Source of the DNA: JAXLQL01 sp046331625
GTDB lineage: Bacteria > Acidobacteriota > Terriglobia > Bryobacterales > Bryobacteraceae
NCBI GenBank assembly: GCA_046331625.1
Contig: JAXLQL010000005.1
Coordinates: 1 to 64,000, forward strand
Length of the DNA stretch: 64,000 nt
Reading direction: 5' to 3'
Positions 42,849 to 51,689 of this stretch are shown piece after piece; the first letter of the stretch is position 1, and each line of letters begins with the position of its first letter. The translations under genes were made by a program, and so were the position numbers. The notes under the pieces are model-generated. The model searched no databases. It had not been told where the DNA came from and saw nothing but the letters and a program-made list of their open reading frames with translations.

Positions 42849-43634
42849 ATGCCTCGCAAAAGTCCCTTTGATCTCTCCGGAAAGACAGCCCTCGTGGCCG
42901 GCGCCTCTCGCGGCATCGGCCTCGCCATCGCGCAGGAGCTGGCAGCAGCCGGAGCCCATACCGTTCTCGCCGCGCGCTCGGCCGACAAGCTGAAGAAGGA
43001 AGCCGACGCGCTGAAAGCCGAAGGCTACTCGGCCGAAGCCTACACGCTCGACATGACCAGCGCCGCTTCGATCAAACAGTGCGCCGACACGTGGGGATCG
43101 GCCGACATCCTCATCAACGTAGCCGGAACCAACGTGCGCAAGCGCCTGCAAGATTACACCCAGGAAGAGTACGACCGCATCATGCAGACCAACCTGCACG
43201 GGATCGTCGACCTCACCCGCGCTATCGGCGTCAAGATGATCGAACGCGGCAAGGGTGGCAAGGTGGTGAACATCGGCTCGCTCATGTCGATTCTCGGCCT
43301 GCCCTACCTCGCGGTCTACGCGATGACCAAGAGCGCTCTCTACGGCCTGACTCGCGTGCTGGCCGCCGAGTGGGGCCGCCATGACATCCAGGTGAACTGC
43401 ATCGCGCCCGGCTTCATCATCACGGACCTCAATCGCGCCATGTGGCAGGCCAAGCACATGACCGATTGGCTGGAAGGCGCGCAAGCCAACCCGCGCCCCG
43501 GCACGCCCGAGGACTGCGCCGCGCTCGCCGTGTTCCTCTCCTCGCCTGGCGCGAACTACATCACCGGCCAGTGCATCGCCGTCGACGGCGGATACTCCAC
43601 CACGCGGATATGGCCCTTCGAACCGGTGTCGTAA
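42849..43634 (+). CDS. SDR-family oxidoreductase
   Basis: A 261-residue classical short-chain dehydrogenase. The nucleotide motif is VAGASRGIGLA at about residue 17, NVAGTN near 92, the catalytic Ser in NIGSLMSILG and Tyr-x-x-x-Lys in VYAMTKSALYG, then NCIAPGFIITDL and a C-terminal AVDGGYSTTRIWPF. Best resembles gluconate 5-dehydrogenase or 3-oxoacyl-ACP reductase-like SDRs using NAD(P)H. Substrate unknown. The next gene overlaps by 25 bp. Confidence 0.9.
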   Translation: MPRKSPFDLSGKTALVAGASRGIGLAIAQELAAAGAHTVLAARSADKLKKEADALKAEGYSAEAYTLDMTSAASIKQCADTWGSADILINVAGTNVRKRLQDYTQEEYDRIMQTNLHGIVDLTRAIGVKMIERGKGGKVVNIGSLMSILGLPYLAVYAMTKSALYGLTRVLAAEWGRHDIQVNCIAPGFIITDLNRAMWQAKHMTDWLEGAQANPRPGTPEDCAALAVFLSSPGANYITGQCIAVDGGYSTTRIWPFEPVS

Positions 43635-44479
43635 GCCGGCGCCTGTTTCTGATGGGCGGTGCGGCTCGCGCGGCGCAGAAGGTTGCCGAGCCGCCGCCCG
43701 CCGATTTCTTGTGTCCGATGGATCGCGACGTGCGGTCGGCGGGTCCGGGGAAGTGTCCGCGTTGTGGGATGAAGCTGGTGGCGAATCTCCCTGATCCGGA
43801 GAGCTACCGGTTGCGCGTAACCGCGCAGCCGTCGCCGCTCCGTGCCGGAAAGCCCACGCGGTTCGAGTTCGCGGTGCTCCATCCGAAAACCGGTGCGGTG
43901 GTTCGCGAGTTCGAGATCGTTCACGAGCGCATCTTTCACCTGTTCCTGATCAGTCAGGACCTTTCCTATTTCGCGCACGAACACCCAGAGCCCACCGCCT
44001 CAGGTACCTTCCTATTCGAGACCACGCTTCCCCGCCCCGGCGCCTATAGGCTGGTGGCCGATTGCTACCCGAAAGGCGCCACGCCGCAATTCCTGACGCA
44101 GACGATCTTCACGGCAGGCGCGCGGCTCGAGCCACCGCCGGAGATCGCCGCGAATCTCACGCCGCAACGCGCCCAAAACATTTCCGTGGAACTGCGTACC
44201 GAGCCCGCGCCGCTCGCCGGTCAGGAGACGCAACTGCACTTCCGCATCGCTCCGGCTGACGGGCTCGAGCAGTACCTCGGCGCGTGGGGACACCTGCTCA
44301 CCGCGAGCGATGATCTAGTGGACCTCATCCACGACCATCCGTTCCTGGTGAACGGCGGCGACCTCCAGTTCAACGTGATCTTCCCCCGCCCGCGCACGTA
44401 TCGCGTGTGGGTGCAGTTCCAACGGCAAGGCGTGGTGAATACGGTGAAGTTCGACGTGCCGGTCAGCGAGTTGCGCTGA
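43610..44479 (+). CDS. Exported protein with heavy-metal-binding (HMBD) domain
   Basis: A 289-residue protein. The likely ATG 43610 overlaps the SDR end and yields a twin-arginine-like start with SRRLFLMGGAARAAQK. A metal-binding domain follows: Cys35 in FLCPMDRD and Cys49/Cys52 in GKCPRCGMKL, the form seen next to copper/heavy-metal efflux proteins. The remainder is beta-rich with several His (FAHEHPEP, LIHDHPFLV) and resembles the YtkA/FixH-like periplasmic domains. It may hold copper in the periplasm. It converges with the next cytochrome gene and overlaps it by 17 bp. Confidence 0.75.
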   Translation: MALRTGVVSRRLFLMGGAARAAQKVAEPPPADFLCPMDRDVRSAGPGKCPRCGMKLVANLPDPESYRLRVTAQPSPLRAGKPTRFEFAVLHPKTGAVVREFEIVHERIFHLFLISQDLSYFAHEHPEPTASGTFLFETTLPRPGAYRLVADCYPKGATPQFLTQTIFTAGARLEPPPEIAANLTPQRAQNISVELRTEPAPLAGQETQLHFRIAPADGLEQYLGAWGHLLTASDDLVDLIHDHPFLVNGGDLQFNVIFPRPRTYRVWVQFQRQGVVNTVKFDVPVSELR

Positions 44480-45131
44480 GCACCACCGAGCCTGGAGCAG
44501 TAACCTCGATGCGCGTGCCGGCGGGCAGCCGAACCGGTTCCCGATAGCGATAGATCCAGTTCCAGCGTTCGTGGAAGGGATAGATCCAGAGCAGCGGCTC
44601 GAACGACCCATCGGGCCGAACCGCCACCGCCTGTAGCGACCCTCCGCGCGGAAGCCCGGAAGCCTGAATCGCGGCCACCGCCATCGCCGCCTTCAACGTG
44701 AGCGAGCCCCGAACCGCGATCCCGCGAAGAGCTCCCATGTCCGGCTTCTCAGGGGCCGCCGGAGGTTCCGGCAGATACTTCGCGTCCCCTTCCGGGGCAC
44801 CGCCCTCGATCCAATCGGCCAGTAAATGAATCTCCTCGGCGGTCAATGAGATATCGCCCTGGAATTCACCGAAGCCTTTCATCGCACTCCACGGAGGCAT
44901 CCGGCGGGCGAGTACCTCCTCTTTGATCGCCGTGGCCCAGGGCCGCGCGTCGTCGTAGCTCAGAAACGACATCGGGGCAGCGCCAGAGGGGCGATGGCAT
45001 CCGGCGCAGCGTTTGTAGACGATGCGGGAGATCTCGCGGGTCCAGGTCAGCTTGGTGGAGATGGGTCCGTGGGCCCGGGCCGCAGGAATCAGCGCGAGCA
45101 CAAGCACATAGGCTGCCGGGATCCGGCCCAC
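44463..45131 (-). CDS. Small secreted c-type cytochrome
   Basis: A 222-residue protein starting with GTG directly after the stop of the gene upstream. Signal peptide MGRIPAAYVLVLALIPAARA, haem site CAGCH at residues 42-46, then MSFLSYDDARPWATAIKEEVLARRMPPW, which repeats the N-terminal cytochrome of the neighbour. A C-terminal beta-like domain follows. Together they may form an exported redox pair. The direct 3' overlap with the HMBD gene is 17 bp. Confidence 0.83.
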   Translation of the reverse strand: MGRIPAAYVLVLALIPAARAHGPISTKLTWTREISRIVYKRCAGCHRPSGAAPMSFLSYDDARPWATAIKEEVLARRMPPWSAMKGFGEFQGDISLTAEEIHLLADWIEGGAPEGDAKYLPEPPAAPEKPDMGALRGIAVRGSLTLKAAMAVAAIQASGLPRGGSLQAVAVRPDGSFEPLLWIYPFHERWNWIYRYREPVRLPAGTRIEVTAPGSVVLSATR

Positions 45132-46442
45132 TCAGTTTCCGCCGCTGGCCCCTGAGACAGGCTTCTTCTTGGGAGCCCGCAGCAGGTCGCCCGGATTCAT
45201 TTTGGCATCAATGGCGACATCGAAGAATGCGAACATCATCTCTTCCCAGCTTTGGTCTCCGTAGCGGACCTCGGCCGAAGCATCGGGATTCGCCTTGTTG
45301 TTGGCCGAGTTGTCGAAGTAGCCGCTGGCCTCGATGCGCGTTCCGGCGGGGAGCTTCTTGGCGGCGGGGAGTTGGTACCAAAGCTGCCAGTTGAAGTCAT
45401 AGCGCGGAACCCACAGGAGCTTCTCCACTTCGCCGGTGGGATAGACCGCCCGCATCTCCATCGCCTTGCCGCGCAGGTGCATGTGCGGCAGCATGGACAC
45501 GAGTTCGCTTTCCTGGTGGAGCGTAACGGCGGCATCCACGCGGTGGTTATCGGCGCCGGGCGGGATGACGAACTTGTTGTCGGTAGCCGCCAGCGTCAGC
45601 ACTCGCTGCGTGGGAGCCTGCTTTGCAAAAACGAACCCGACCTTCGAGCGGTCTTTCACCGCGGACTTCCCGTTCGCCGTATAGTGCATCTGGAAGACGA
45701 TGTCGGAGCCGGCCTTGATCAGTTTGCCTTGGCCGGGGCGAAGGTTCTCCGGATGCGAACCGGGCGCGTAGCCGGTGACGAACTCGCCACCACCTTCGCG
45801 ATTGCGGTCGCCGCCCTTGTTCGGGATGAAAGCCTTCCCCACCGGGTAATCGCGGAACCACTTCGATCCCGGAGCGCGCACATAGGCGATGATGTGATGC
45901 ACTACCGACCGGTTGCCCGGCCGTGCCTCGGCCATCTGGATCCACTTGTCCTCGGTGAACCCGGTGGGGACGATGAAGTAGGTGTATTCCACCGTACCCG
46001 TGGCTGGCACCTCGAACTCTTCCGGCATCTCGAAGACGGCTTCGGGCTGGCTGATGCCCCAACCTTCAGCGAAGGTCCGGGGAGCGGGAGCGTCTTTCGC
46101 GTTGCCAGCGGGCGACCCGCCGTCGGCCCAGGAGACGAGCGTGGAGATCTCGGCCTGCGTGAGGCCGCGCTCATTGGTGAACTTGCCCACGTGCGGATCG
46201 GCGAACCAGGGCGGCATCTTCTTCGAGAGGACCGCCTGTTTCATGGCTTTGGCCCAGGGGCGGGCCTGTTCGTAAGACAGGAGAGCCATGGGTACGGCCT
46301 CGCCCGGACGGTGGCATTCCTGGCAGTTTTTCTGGAGGACGGGGAGCACGTCTTTGTAAAAGGTAACCGGCCGGGGCGTGGAAGCTCCGGCGGCAAAGGC
46401 GGCGAAAGGAAGGACCATCAACAAGATGGATCGATCAGGCAT
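45132..46442 (-). CDS. Secreted cytochrome c fused to a copper monooxygenase-like domain
   Basis: A 436-residue protein. ATG 46442 gives signal MPDRSILLMVLPFAAFAAG. Haem site CQECH at 40-44 with MALLSYEQARPWAKAM and MPPWFADPHVG; then a copper type II ascorbate-dependent monooxygenase-like part with VVHHIIAYVRAPG and His320/His322 in MLPHMHLRGKAM. Such fusions in Acidobacteria are of unknown substrate; a peptidylglycine or dopamine hydroxylase-like reaction with the haem delivering electrons is an inference. It leads a two-gene operon. Confidence 0.85.
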   Translation of the reverse strand: MPDRSILLMVLPFAAFAAGASTPRPVTFYKDVLPVLQKNCQECHRPGEAVPMALLSYEQARPWAKAMKQAVLSKKMPPWFADPHVGKFTNERGLTQAEISTLVSWADGGSPAGNAKDAPAPRTFAEGWGISQPEAVFEMPEEFEVPATGTVEYTYFIVPTGFTEDKWIQMAEARPGNRSVVHHIIAYVRAPGSKWFRDYPVGKAFIPNKGGDRNREGGGEFVTGYAPGSHPENLRPGQGKLIKAGSDIVFQMHYTANGKSAVKDRSKVGFVFAKQAPTQRVLTLAATDNKFVIPPGADNHRVDAAVTLHQESELVSMLPHMHLRGKAMEMRAVYPTGEVEKLLWVPRYDFNWQLWYQLPAAKKLPAGTRIEASGYFDNSANNKANPDASAEVRYGDQSWEEMMFAFFDVAIDAKMNPGDLLRAPKKKPVSGASGGN

Positions 46443-46501
46443 GCGGCGATGACTCCTCACTTCCACTATACGCGGCTTTGCACGAAAACGTTCGCATCTC
46501 C

Positions 46502-46528
46502 TCAAACATCGGCCGTCCGCTCCGATAT
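46502..46528 (+). promoter_or_regulatory. Sigma-28-like flagellar promoter
   Basis: TCAAACAT, 11 bp, TCCGATAT. The consensus for FliA is TAAAGTTT-N11-GCCGATAA; the -10 part matches 6 of 8. It lies 16 bp before the flgM ATG and GTGAGG is the ribosome site. Confidence 0.5.
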
Positions 46529-46544
46529 GCTCTAGTGAGGCACC

Positions 46545-46883
46545 ATGAAGATAGACCAAACTACGCTAGGCGGAATCAGTGGGCCTGCGAGCCACGAGAC
46601 ACAAAAAGCGGAGCAGACCAAGCAGGCATTGAGCCGGTATGGCCGGGTAGGGCCGGGAGACTCCGGCAATGGCTCATCTGACCGGGTCGAGCTTTCCACG
46701 CTTGGGCAACAGCTCCGGGAGATCGCCTCTGGCGGGCCCGAGCAAGAGCGCAAGGTGGAAGAGTTACGGGCGCAGGTGGAGGCCGGAACCTACCGCGTAG
46801 ACTCCTCTGTTGTCGGAAGCAAGCTTGTGGACGAAGCGCTGTCTGACTCGAGCGCCGATTCCAGCGCCAAGGGTGCGCGATAG
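46545..46883 (+). CDS. flgM: Anti-sigma-28 factor FlgM
   Basis: A 112-residue protein with the FlgM pattern: short basic-polar N-terminus, DRVELSTLGQQLREI, then RKVEELRAQVEAGTYRVDSSVVGSKLVDEAL. FlgM holds FliA until the hook is complete, then is exported. The gene leads the set flgM, flgN-like, flgK, flgL and stands behind a FliA-like promoter, which matches class III flagellar control. Confidence 0.88.
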   Translation: MKIDQTTLGGISGPASHETQKAEQTKQALSRYGRVGPGDSGNGSSDRVELSTLGQQLREIASGGPEQERKVEELRAQVEAGTYRVDSSVVGSKLVDEALSDSSADSSAKGAR

Positions 46884-46892
46884 GGGCTCCCG

Positions 46893-47213
46893 ATGGAAGT
46901 CCCGAGCCCTTTCGCGCGAGCAGAGGCGGCCTTGCGGCAGGCAGTGGAGCATCTCACCGAGCCGACCACAGCCGGCTTCGAGCGAGCCCGCACGGAGCTC
47001 ACCGCGGCGGTTCGAGTTCTCGAACGAGCGGCTTGTCCCGATCCGCAGCGGCGGGTGCTTTCGGTCCTGGTGAAGCAGGCGGCGAAGCTCCTGCACCACG
47101 GCGCATCGATGCGAATGGCTTGCGCGGCTCTCTCGGTGCCGACAGCGGGACAATACGGTCCGGCGGGCAAGGTCGAGATCGCCAGCCGGCCAAGCCGGGC
47201 GTGGGAAGGGTGA
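46893..47213 (+). CDS. Probable FlgN-type flagellar chaperone
   Basis: A 106-residue Ala-rich helical protein (EAALRQAVEHLTEP, LTAAVRVLERAACP, VLVKQAAKLLHHGASM). AGGGG precedes the ATG. Sequence does not prove the family, but flgN lies between flgM and flgK in many genomes, and FlgN is the export chaperone for FlgK/FlgL. Assigned by position. Confidence 0.5.
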   Translation: MEVPSPFARAEAALRQAVEHLTEPTTAGFERARTELTAAVRVLERAACPDPQRRVLSVLVKQAAKLLHHGASMRMACAALSVPTAGQYGPAGKVEIASRPSRAWEG

Positions 47214-47220
47214 GGTAGCC

Positions 47221-48579
47221 ATGAGCAACTTGATGGCATCCCTCGCCACCGTCGCCGAGTCGATGCGGACGGTGCAGAAGTCGATCGAGCTGACGAGTAA
47301 CAACGTCGCCAACTCGAAGAGCCCCGGCTACGTCAAACAGAGCTTGGCACTGGTGGCCAAACGGTTCGAAGTGCAGAACGGGCTGGCCGGCGGCGTGGAA
47401 GACGCTGGGATCATCTCGGCGCGCAAGGAGTACCTCGAAACCGGCGTGCGCGACCAGGCGTCGCAGAAAGCCAAGTACGACCAGCAAGCCGCCGGTCTCG
47501 AACGCATCGAGCCGCTGTTCGATATTTCGAGCGGATCCGGCCTTGGCGGATCCATCGACGCGTTATTCAAAAGCTTCAGCGAACTGAGCATCTCGCCCAA
47601 CGACGCTCCGGCGCGGCAGCGGACAATCGAAACCGCGAAAGACTTGGCGGCGAGCTTCCGTTTCGCCTCATCGGCGCTCGGAGCAGCCACCACTGGCGGC
47701 CAGACAGAGATCAACTCGGTCGTCTCGAAGATCAACCGGCTCGGGGAGTTGGTGCAGACCTACAACCGCGAAGTCCGCACCGATCACCGGAAGCTCGAAG
47801 ATCCGGGTCTCGAGGCGCAGGTGCACGCCACGCTCGAAGACCTGTCCAATCTGGTGGGCATCCAGGTGGTCTCGGGAAACGAAGGGTCGCTCCAGGTGCT
47901 GGTGGGCGGGCAAACCACGCTGACGGTCGGCGAGAATCTCTACCCCTTGAGCGCGGACTTCTCAACGGGCAAGGCCGTCATCCGCGATGCCGCGGGGCAG
48001 GACATCTCCGCCAACATCACCTCGGGCCAGCTCGGCGGCGCTCTCGACTTCCAGAACAACATCGCCACCGATCTCTCGTCCCGGCTCGACACGCTCGCCA
48101 AAACCCTGGCCGATCGCGTGAACACGACGCTCGCTTCGGGGCTTGACCAGAACGGCCAGCCCGGCGCGGCCCTGTTCGTCTACGACCCCACCAAGAGCGC
48201 CGCCTCCACACTCGCCGCCAACACCCTCACGCCAGACCAGTTGGCAACGGCCGTGCCTTCCGCCCCCGGCGGGAACGGCAACGCGCTCGCGCTCGCCGAC
48301 CTCGGCAACTCGAAACAAATCCAAGGCACCAGCTTCTCGCAGTACTATGGCGAGGCGGCCGGTAGCCTCGGCCGGCTCCTGGCCAACGCCCGCCAAGACT
48401 CCAAAACGCATGATCTGCTGCTGTCGCAGGCGCGCAACCTCCGCTCGAATGACACGGCCGTGAACCTTGACGAAGAAGCCGCCAACCTGATCGCCTTTCA
48501 GCGCCAATACGAAGCCAATGCGGAACTGGTCCGCGTACTCAACAATCTCACCGAGACCATGCTCGGAATCCTGCGCTGA
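47221..48579 (+). CDS. flgK: Flagellar hook-associated protein 1
   Basis: A 452-residue hook-filament junction protein. N-terminal helix with MRTVQKSIELTSNNVANSKSPGYVKQSLAL and a C-terminal helix AANLIAFQRQYEANAELVRVLNNLTETMLGI, the pair that coils in the shaft, and middle D2/D3 beta region. Starts 7 bp after the flgN-like gene with GGTGAGG. Confidence 0.95.
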   Translation: MSNLMASLATVAESMRTVQKSIELTSNNVANSKSPGYVKQSLALVAKRFEVQNGLAGGVEDAGIISARKEYLETGVRDQASQKAKYDQQAAGLERIEPLFDISSGSGLGGSIDALFKSFSELSISPNDAPARQRTIETAKDLAASFRFASSALGAATTGGQTEINSVVSKINRLGELVQTYNREVRTDHRKLEDPGLEAQVHATLEDLSNLVGIQVVSGNEGSLQVLVGGQTTLTVGENLYPLSADFSTGKAVIRDAAGQDISANITSGQLGGALDFQNNIATDLSSRLDTLAKTLADRVNTTLASGLDQNGQPGAALFVYDPTKSAASTLAANTLTPDQLATAVPSAPGGNGNALALADLGNSKQIQGTSFSQYYGEAAGSLGRLLANARQDSKTHDLLLSQARNLRSNDTAVNLDEEAANLIAFQRQYEANAELVRVLNNLTETMLGILR

Positions 48580-48604
48580 GACCTAACCCGGAAAGGAACT
48601 GAAA

Positions 48605-49510
48605 ATGACCCGAGGAATCGACGCCCACACCGACAAGTTCCTGTCCGATATCGCCGACATCCGGACCCGCATCGACCGCGCGCAACGCGAGATCGCCTCC
48701 GGCCACCGCGTCAACTCCGCCTCGGACTCGCCCGACGAGATCGGCCACCTGCTCTCGGTCCGCAGCAACCTCAGCGCGATGGAGCAGACTCAGCAAAACC
48801 TAGGCCGTGTCGACACCGAAACCCGCACCGCCGAAAACGCTCTCTCTGGGGCCATCGACATCGTGGAGCGCGTTGCCGTGCTCGGCACCCAAGGCGGCTC
48901 CGATATCACCTCCGCCGATGCCCGCAAAACGCTTGCCAACGAAGTGGATCAGCTCCTCGGCAATCTGGTCAATACCGCAAACACCCAACTCGAGGGCCGC
49001 TTCATCTTCTCGGGCGACTCAGATCTCACCGCGCCGTACGCCTATGACCCCACGCAGGCGAACCCCGTCGGAAGCTACCAGGGCGCCACTTCGAGCCGTC
49101 AGGTGCAGCATCCCAGTGGTCCGCGCTTCTCCATCTCGAAAACCGCCGACGAGATCTTTGACAACACCGATCCTCAGAAGAACGTCTTCGCGGCAGTGAG
49201 GGGCTTGCGCGACGCGCTCATCGGCAATGACGGCGCCACCATCCGGACCGCCGTCGGCAGCGTGCAAGCTTCCCTCCTCCACCTGAACAACCAGCTTGCC
49301 TTCTACGGCGGAGTCCAGAATCAGGTGCAGTCGGCGAGCGATTTCGCCAGCAAGCAGACGATCGAACTGAAGAAGCAGATCAGTCAGATCGAGGACGCCG
49401 ACCTCACCTCGTCTATCCTCGAGCTCAATAACTCCAAGTTCCAGCTCGAGACCGCGCTCCAGGCCGAGTCGCAACGGCCGCGCACGAGCCTCTTCAACTA
49501 CCTGCGCTGA
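48605..49510 (+). CDS. flgL: Flagellar hook-associated protein 3
   Basis: A 301-residue flagellin-like junction protein: IRTRIDRAQREIASGHRVNSASDSP, VANTANTQLEGRFIFSGDS, and C-terminal FQLETALQAESQRPRTSLFNYLR. It joins FlgK to the filament. AAGGA before ATG. A repeat element follows directly. Confidence 0.93.
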   Translation: MTRGIDAHTDKFLSDIADIRTRIDRAQREIASGHRVNSASDSPDEIGHLLSVRSNLSAMEQTQQNLGRVDTETRTAENALSGAIDIVERVAVLGTQGGSDITSADARKTLANEVDQLLGNLVNTANTQLEGRFIFSGDSDLTAPYAYDPTQANPVGSYQGATSSRQVQHPSGPRFSISKTADEIFDNTDPQKNVFAAVRGLRDALIGNDGATIRTAVGSVQASLLHLNNQLAFYGGVQNQVQSASDFASKQTIELKKQISQIEDADLTSSILELNNSKFQLETALQAESQRPRTSLFNYLR

Positions 49511-49534
49511 CGCCGGCCCATTGCTCAACCATTT

Positions 49535-49612
49535 TGGGCAGGCTTTCAGCCTGCAGCGGGACAGTCCCGCTGTCTGGGCGGCGCAGCGAGTTTGAGGCCC
49601 TTGGATCGGCGG
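49535..49612 (+). repeat. Dispersed repeat, longer form (family B)
   Basis: gggcaggctttcagcctgcagcgggacagtcccgc, then cggcgcagcgagtttgaggcccttggatcggcg. The second part matches 58608-58640 (cagcgcagcgagttt.aggagtttggatcagcg). It lies between flgL and the convergent ThuA gene. Confidence 0.85.
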
Positions 49613-49647
49613 CCCGCCGCACGCGCTTCAGTCCCGCTCGCCGTAAG

Positions 49648-50463
49648 TCAGATCTGGCGCAACAGCCACCGCACCGCGTTCTGCTGCAACTTCACATACT
49701 CCGGATTCCACAGCACGCTCAGCATGTGTCCCGGCGAAAAATAGCAGAACCGGCCCTTGCCGTAGTCGAGTGCCCATCCCGCCGGCGCCGTTGTCCCCAT
49801 GTTCTGCCACTCGAGCCCTTGCTCGTTCACGCTTTCGAGCAGGATCGTCGCCCGGTCGCGGTCGTACTCCATGAAGTGCTGCTCGTCGGTCACCACGAAG
49901 TCGCCGATGCCGCGCGTCACCGGGTGGTCGTGATTCTTCACGCGCACCTTGAAGGTTCGTACCGGTGGATGCCCGGCATAGGCTGCGCCCAACACGTCAC
50001 GGAACGGCCGGTTTACGAGCGCGATGTGCGTCACGTTGTGGAGCAGCAGTGCTCCGCCTCCGTTTTGGATGAACTGCTTCACCGCCCGGCCCTGCTCCCC
50101 GGTCATCCACATGTGCGGCTTGGGATCGCTCTTCGGCAACGGCGGATCGCTCACCACCGGCGGCGACCCGGCACGCAGGTAACCAGCGTTCGAGGTTTCG
50201 TCGGGATAGCCGTCCGGCCACGTCATCCCGTCACGCAGGATGACCAGCAAGCGATAGCTCGCGAGCGTCCTCGCCGACAACTGCCGCACCTCGTCAGTGA
50301 AGTCGATGTCGAGCCCCAGCCCTTGGGCGAGCGTACGCGCGAGCGCGGTGCGGATGTAGTCGCTGTTGTGCGGCTTATCGCCGATCAACGCGAACACGCG
50401 CGGCTTCCCGGCCGCAGCCACAGGCATCGCCGCGAACGTGGAAAGCAGGTCTCGCCGAGTCAT
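49648..50463 (-). CDS. Exported ThuA-like protein
   Basis: A 271-residue protein. MTRRDLLSTFAAMPVAAAG is a Tat-type signal. ThuA-domain features: FALIGDKPHNSDYIRTAL, DYRLLVILRDG, AVKQFIQNGGGALLLHN and PVTRGIGDFVVTDEQHFM with a C-terminal GHMLSVLWNPEYVKLQQNAVRWLL. ThuA proteins have a class I glutamine amidotransferase-like fold and act in sugar use; exact reaction unknown. It converges with flgL and diverges from tRNA-Leu. Confidence 0.85.
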   Translation of the reverse strand: MTRRDLLSTFAAMPVAAAGKPRVFALIGDKPHNSDYIRTALARTLAQGLGLDIDFTDEVRQLSARTLASYRLLVILRDGMTWPDGYPDETSNAGYLRAGSPPVVSDPPLPKSDPKPHMWMTGEQGRAVKQFIQNGGGALLLHNVTHIALVNRPFRDVLGAAYAGHPPVRTFKVRVKNHDHPVTRGIGDFVVTDEQHFMEYDRDRATILLESVNEQGLEWQNMGTTAPAGWALDYGKGRFCYFSPGHMLSVLWNPEYVKLQQNAVRWLLRQI

Positions 50464-50508
50464 CCCGGAAGCTTATCACTTCCTTTCGACTATCATGAAC
50501 TCTAGACC

Positions 50509-50597
50509 GCCCGGGTGGCGAAACCGGCAGACGCAAAGGACTTAAAATCCTTTGTTCCGAAAGGAACGTGCGGGTTCAAGTCCCGCCCCGGGCACCA
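50509..50597 (+). tRNA. tRNA-Leu (UAA)
   Basis: Acceptor gcccggg pairs with cccgggc, anticodon loop cttaaaa gives UAA, a class II long variable arm (ttccgaaaggaa), T-loop ggttcaagtcc, and CCA is encoded (50595-50597). Confidence 0.96.
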
Positions 50598-50606
50598 CGC
50601 GAACTC

Positions 50607-51020
50607 ATGAGCCTCGAACACGAACTCCGCGAGAAGCTCCGCCGCATCGAGGCGCTCTATGCGGGAGCCACCACAGAGGGCGAACGCTCCGCCGCCAAAG
50701 CCGCACTTGACCGCATCCGCAAGCGCCTCAACGAAACGGAACGCGTCGAGCGGCCCGTGGAGTTCAAGTTCACCTTCGGCGACCCGTGGGTGCGCCGCCT
50801 CTTCATCGCCCTCTGCCGCCGCTATGGGCTCGAGCCCTATCGCGAGGCCCGACAGAGAAGGACCACTGTCATGGTGAGGGCTCCGCGATCCTTCGTGCAT
50901 GACACCCTGTGGCCGGAGTTCCAGGACATCGAAGTCGCGCTGCGCAACTACCTCAACCAAGTCACCGAGCGGATCATCCGCGAGGAAGTGTTCGGCGACG
51001 TGGACGAGTCCGAGCGCTAA
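50607..51020 (+). CDS. Uncharacterised charged protein (DUF2786-like)
   Basis: A 137-residue protein starting 9 bp after the tRNA CCA. The N-terminus is a heptad-like helix (ELREKLRRIEALYAGATTEGERSAAKAALDRIRKRL is its pattern) similar to DUF2786, then a basic motif FGDPWVRRLFIALCRRYG and RQRRTTVMVRAP. A nucleic-acid-related role is possible but not shown. It ends 30 bp before a secreted DUF1080 gene. Confidence 0.65.
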   Translation: MSLEHELREKLRRIEALYAGATTEGERSAAKAALDRIRKRLNETERVERPVEFKFTFGDPWVRRLFIALCRRYGLEPYREARQRRTTVMVRAPRSFVHDTLWPEFQDIEVALRNYLNQVTERIIREEVFGDVDESER

Positions 51021-51050
51021 TCGCGCCGCCCGTGTGATACCGTGAACTTC

Positions 51051-51689
51051 ATGCGTTGGAAAGTCATTCTCATCGTTCTCGCGGTCACCCTGCCGGCCGC
51101 TTACCTATTCGCGCAGCGCGCCAAGCTCCCCGGCGAAGACTTGATTTCGCTGTTCAATGGCAAGGACCTCAGCGGCTGGGTCGAGGTGGGCAAGGAGAAG
51201 TGGAACGTCGAAGACGGCACCATTCACGGTCTCGCGATCAGCAAGGCCTACGGGTACCTCCGCACCGAGAAAACCTACAAGGACTTTCAGCTCTCCATGC
51301 GCTTCAAGTGCGAGGGCGACGGCAACAGCGGCATCTTCTACCATGTCGACTTCAAGCCCGGCACGCCCGACGTGAGCCAAGGCCTGCAGTTCGAGATCGA
51401 TTGCACCGTCAACCACCACACTGCCGGCATCTACGGCGATGGGCGGCAATGGATCGTGTGGCCGTCTCCCGACAAAGAAGGCGTGGTGCGGCAGAGCGAC
51501 TGGAACGACATGCAGGTTCGCGTGGAAGGCAATCGCTACGTCTCGCGGCTGAATGGCGTGGACATGGTGGACTTCACCGATCCGACCCCGAAGTCGCATG
51601 ACGGCTATATCGCCCTGCAGTTGCACTCGGGTGGCGCTGGCAACATGCGGTTCAAAGACATCTACATCCGCGACCTGACGCGACGCTGA
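51051..51689 (+). CDS. Secreted DUF1080 protein (3-keto-disaccharide hydrolase-like)
   Basis: A 212-residue protein with a membrane/signal start MRWKVILIVLAVTLPAAYLFA and DUF1080 motifs: ISLFNGKDLSGWVEV, KDFQLSMRFKCEGDGNSGIFY, and DWNDMQVRVEGNRYVSRLNGV, IALQLHSGG. DUF1080 is a concanavalin-like glucanase fold; some act on 3-keto sugars. The stop TGA is shared with the CTG start of the next gene. Confidence 0.87.
   Translation: MRWKVILIVLAVTLPAAYLFAQRAKLPGEDLISLFNGKDLSGWVEVGKEKWNVEDGTIHGLAISKAYGYLRTEKTYKDFQLSMRFKCEGDGNSGIFYHVDFKPGTPDVSQGLQFEIDCTVNHHTAGIYGDGRQWIVWPSPDKEGVVRQSDWNDMQVRVEGNRYVSRLNGVDMVDFTDPTPKSHDGYIALQLHSGGAGNMRFKDIYIRDLTRR

Noticed and set aside
45252..46535. A 427-codon plus-strand frame opposite the copper/haem protein
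   Set aside because: Antisense shadow of a gene with signal peptide and haem motif.
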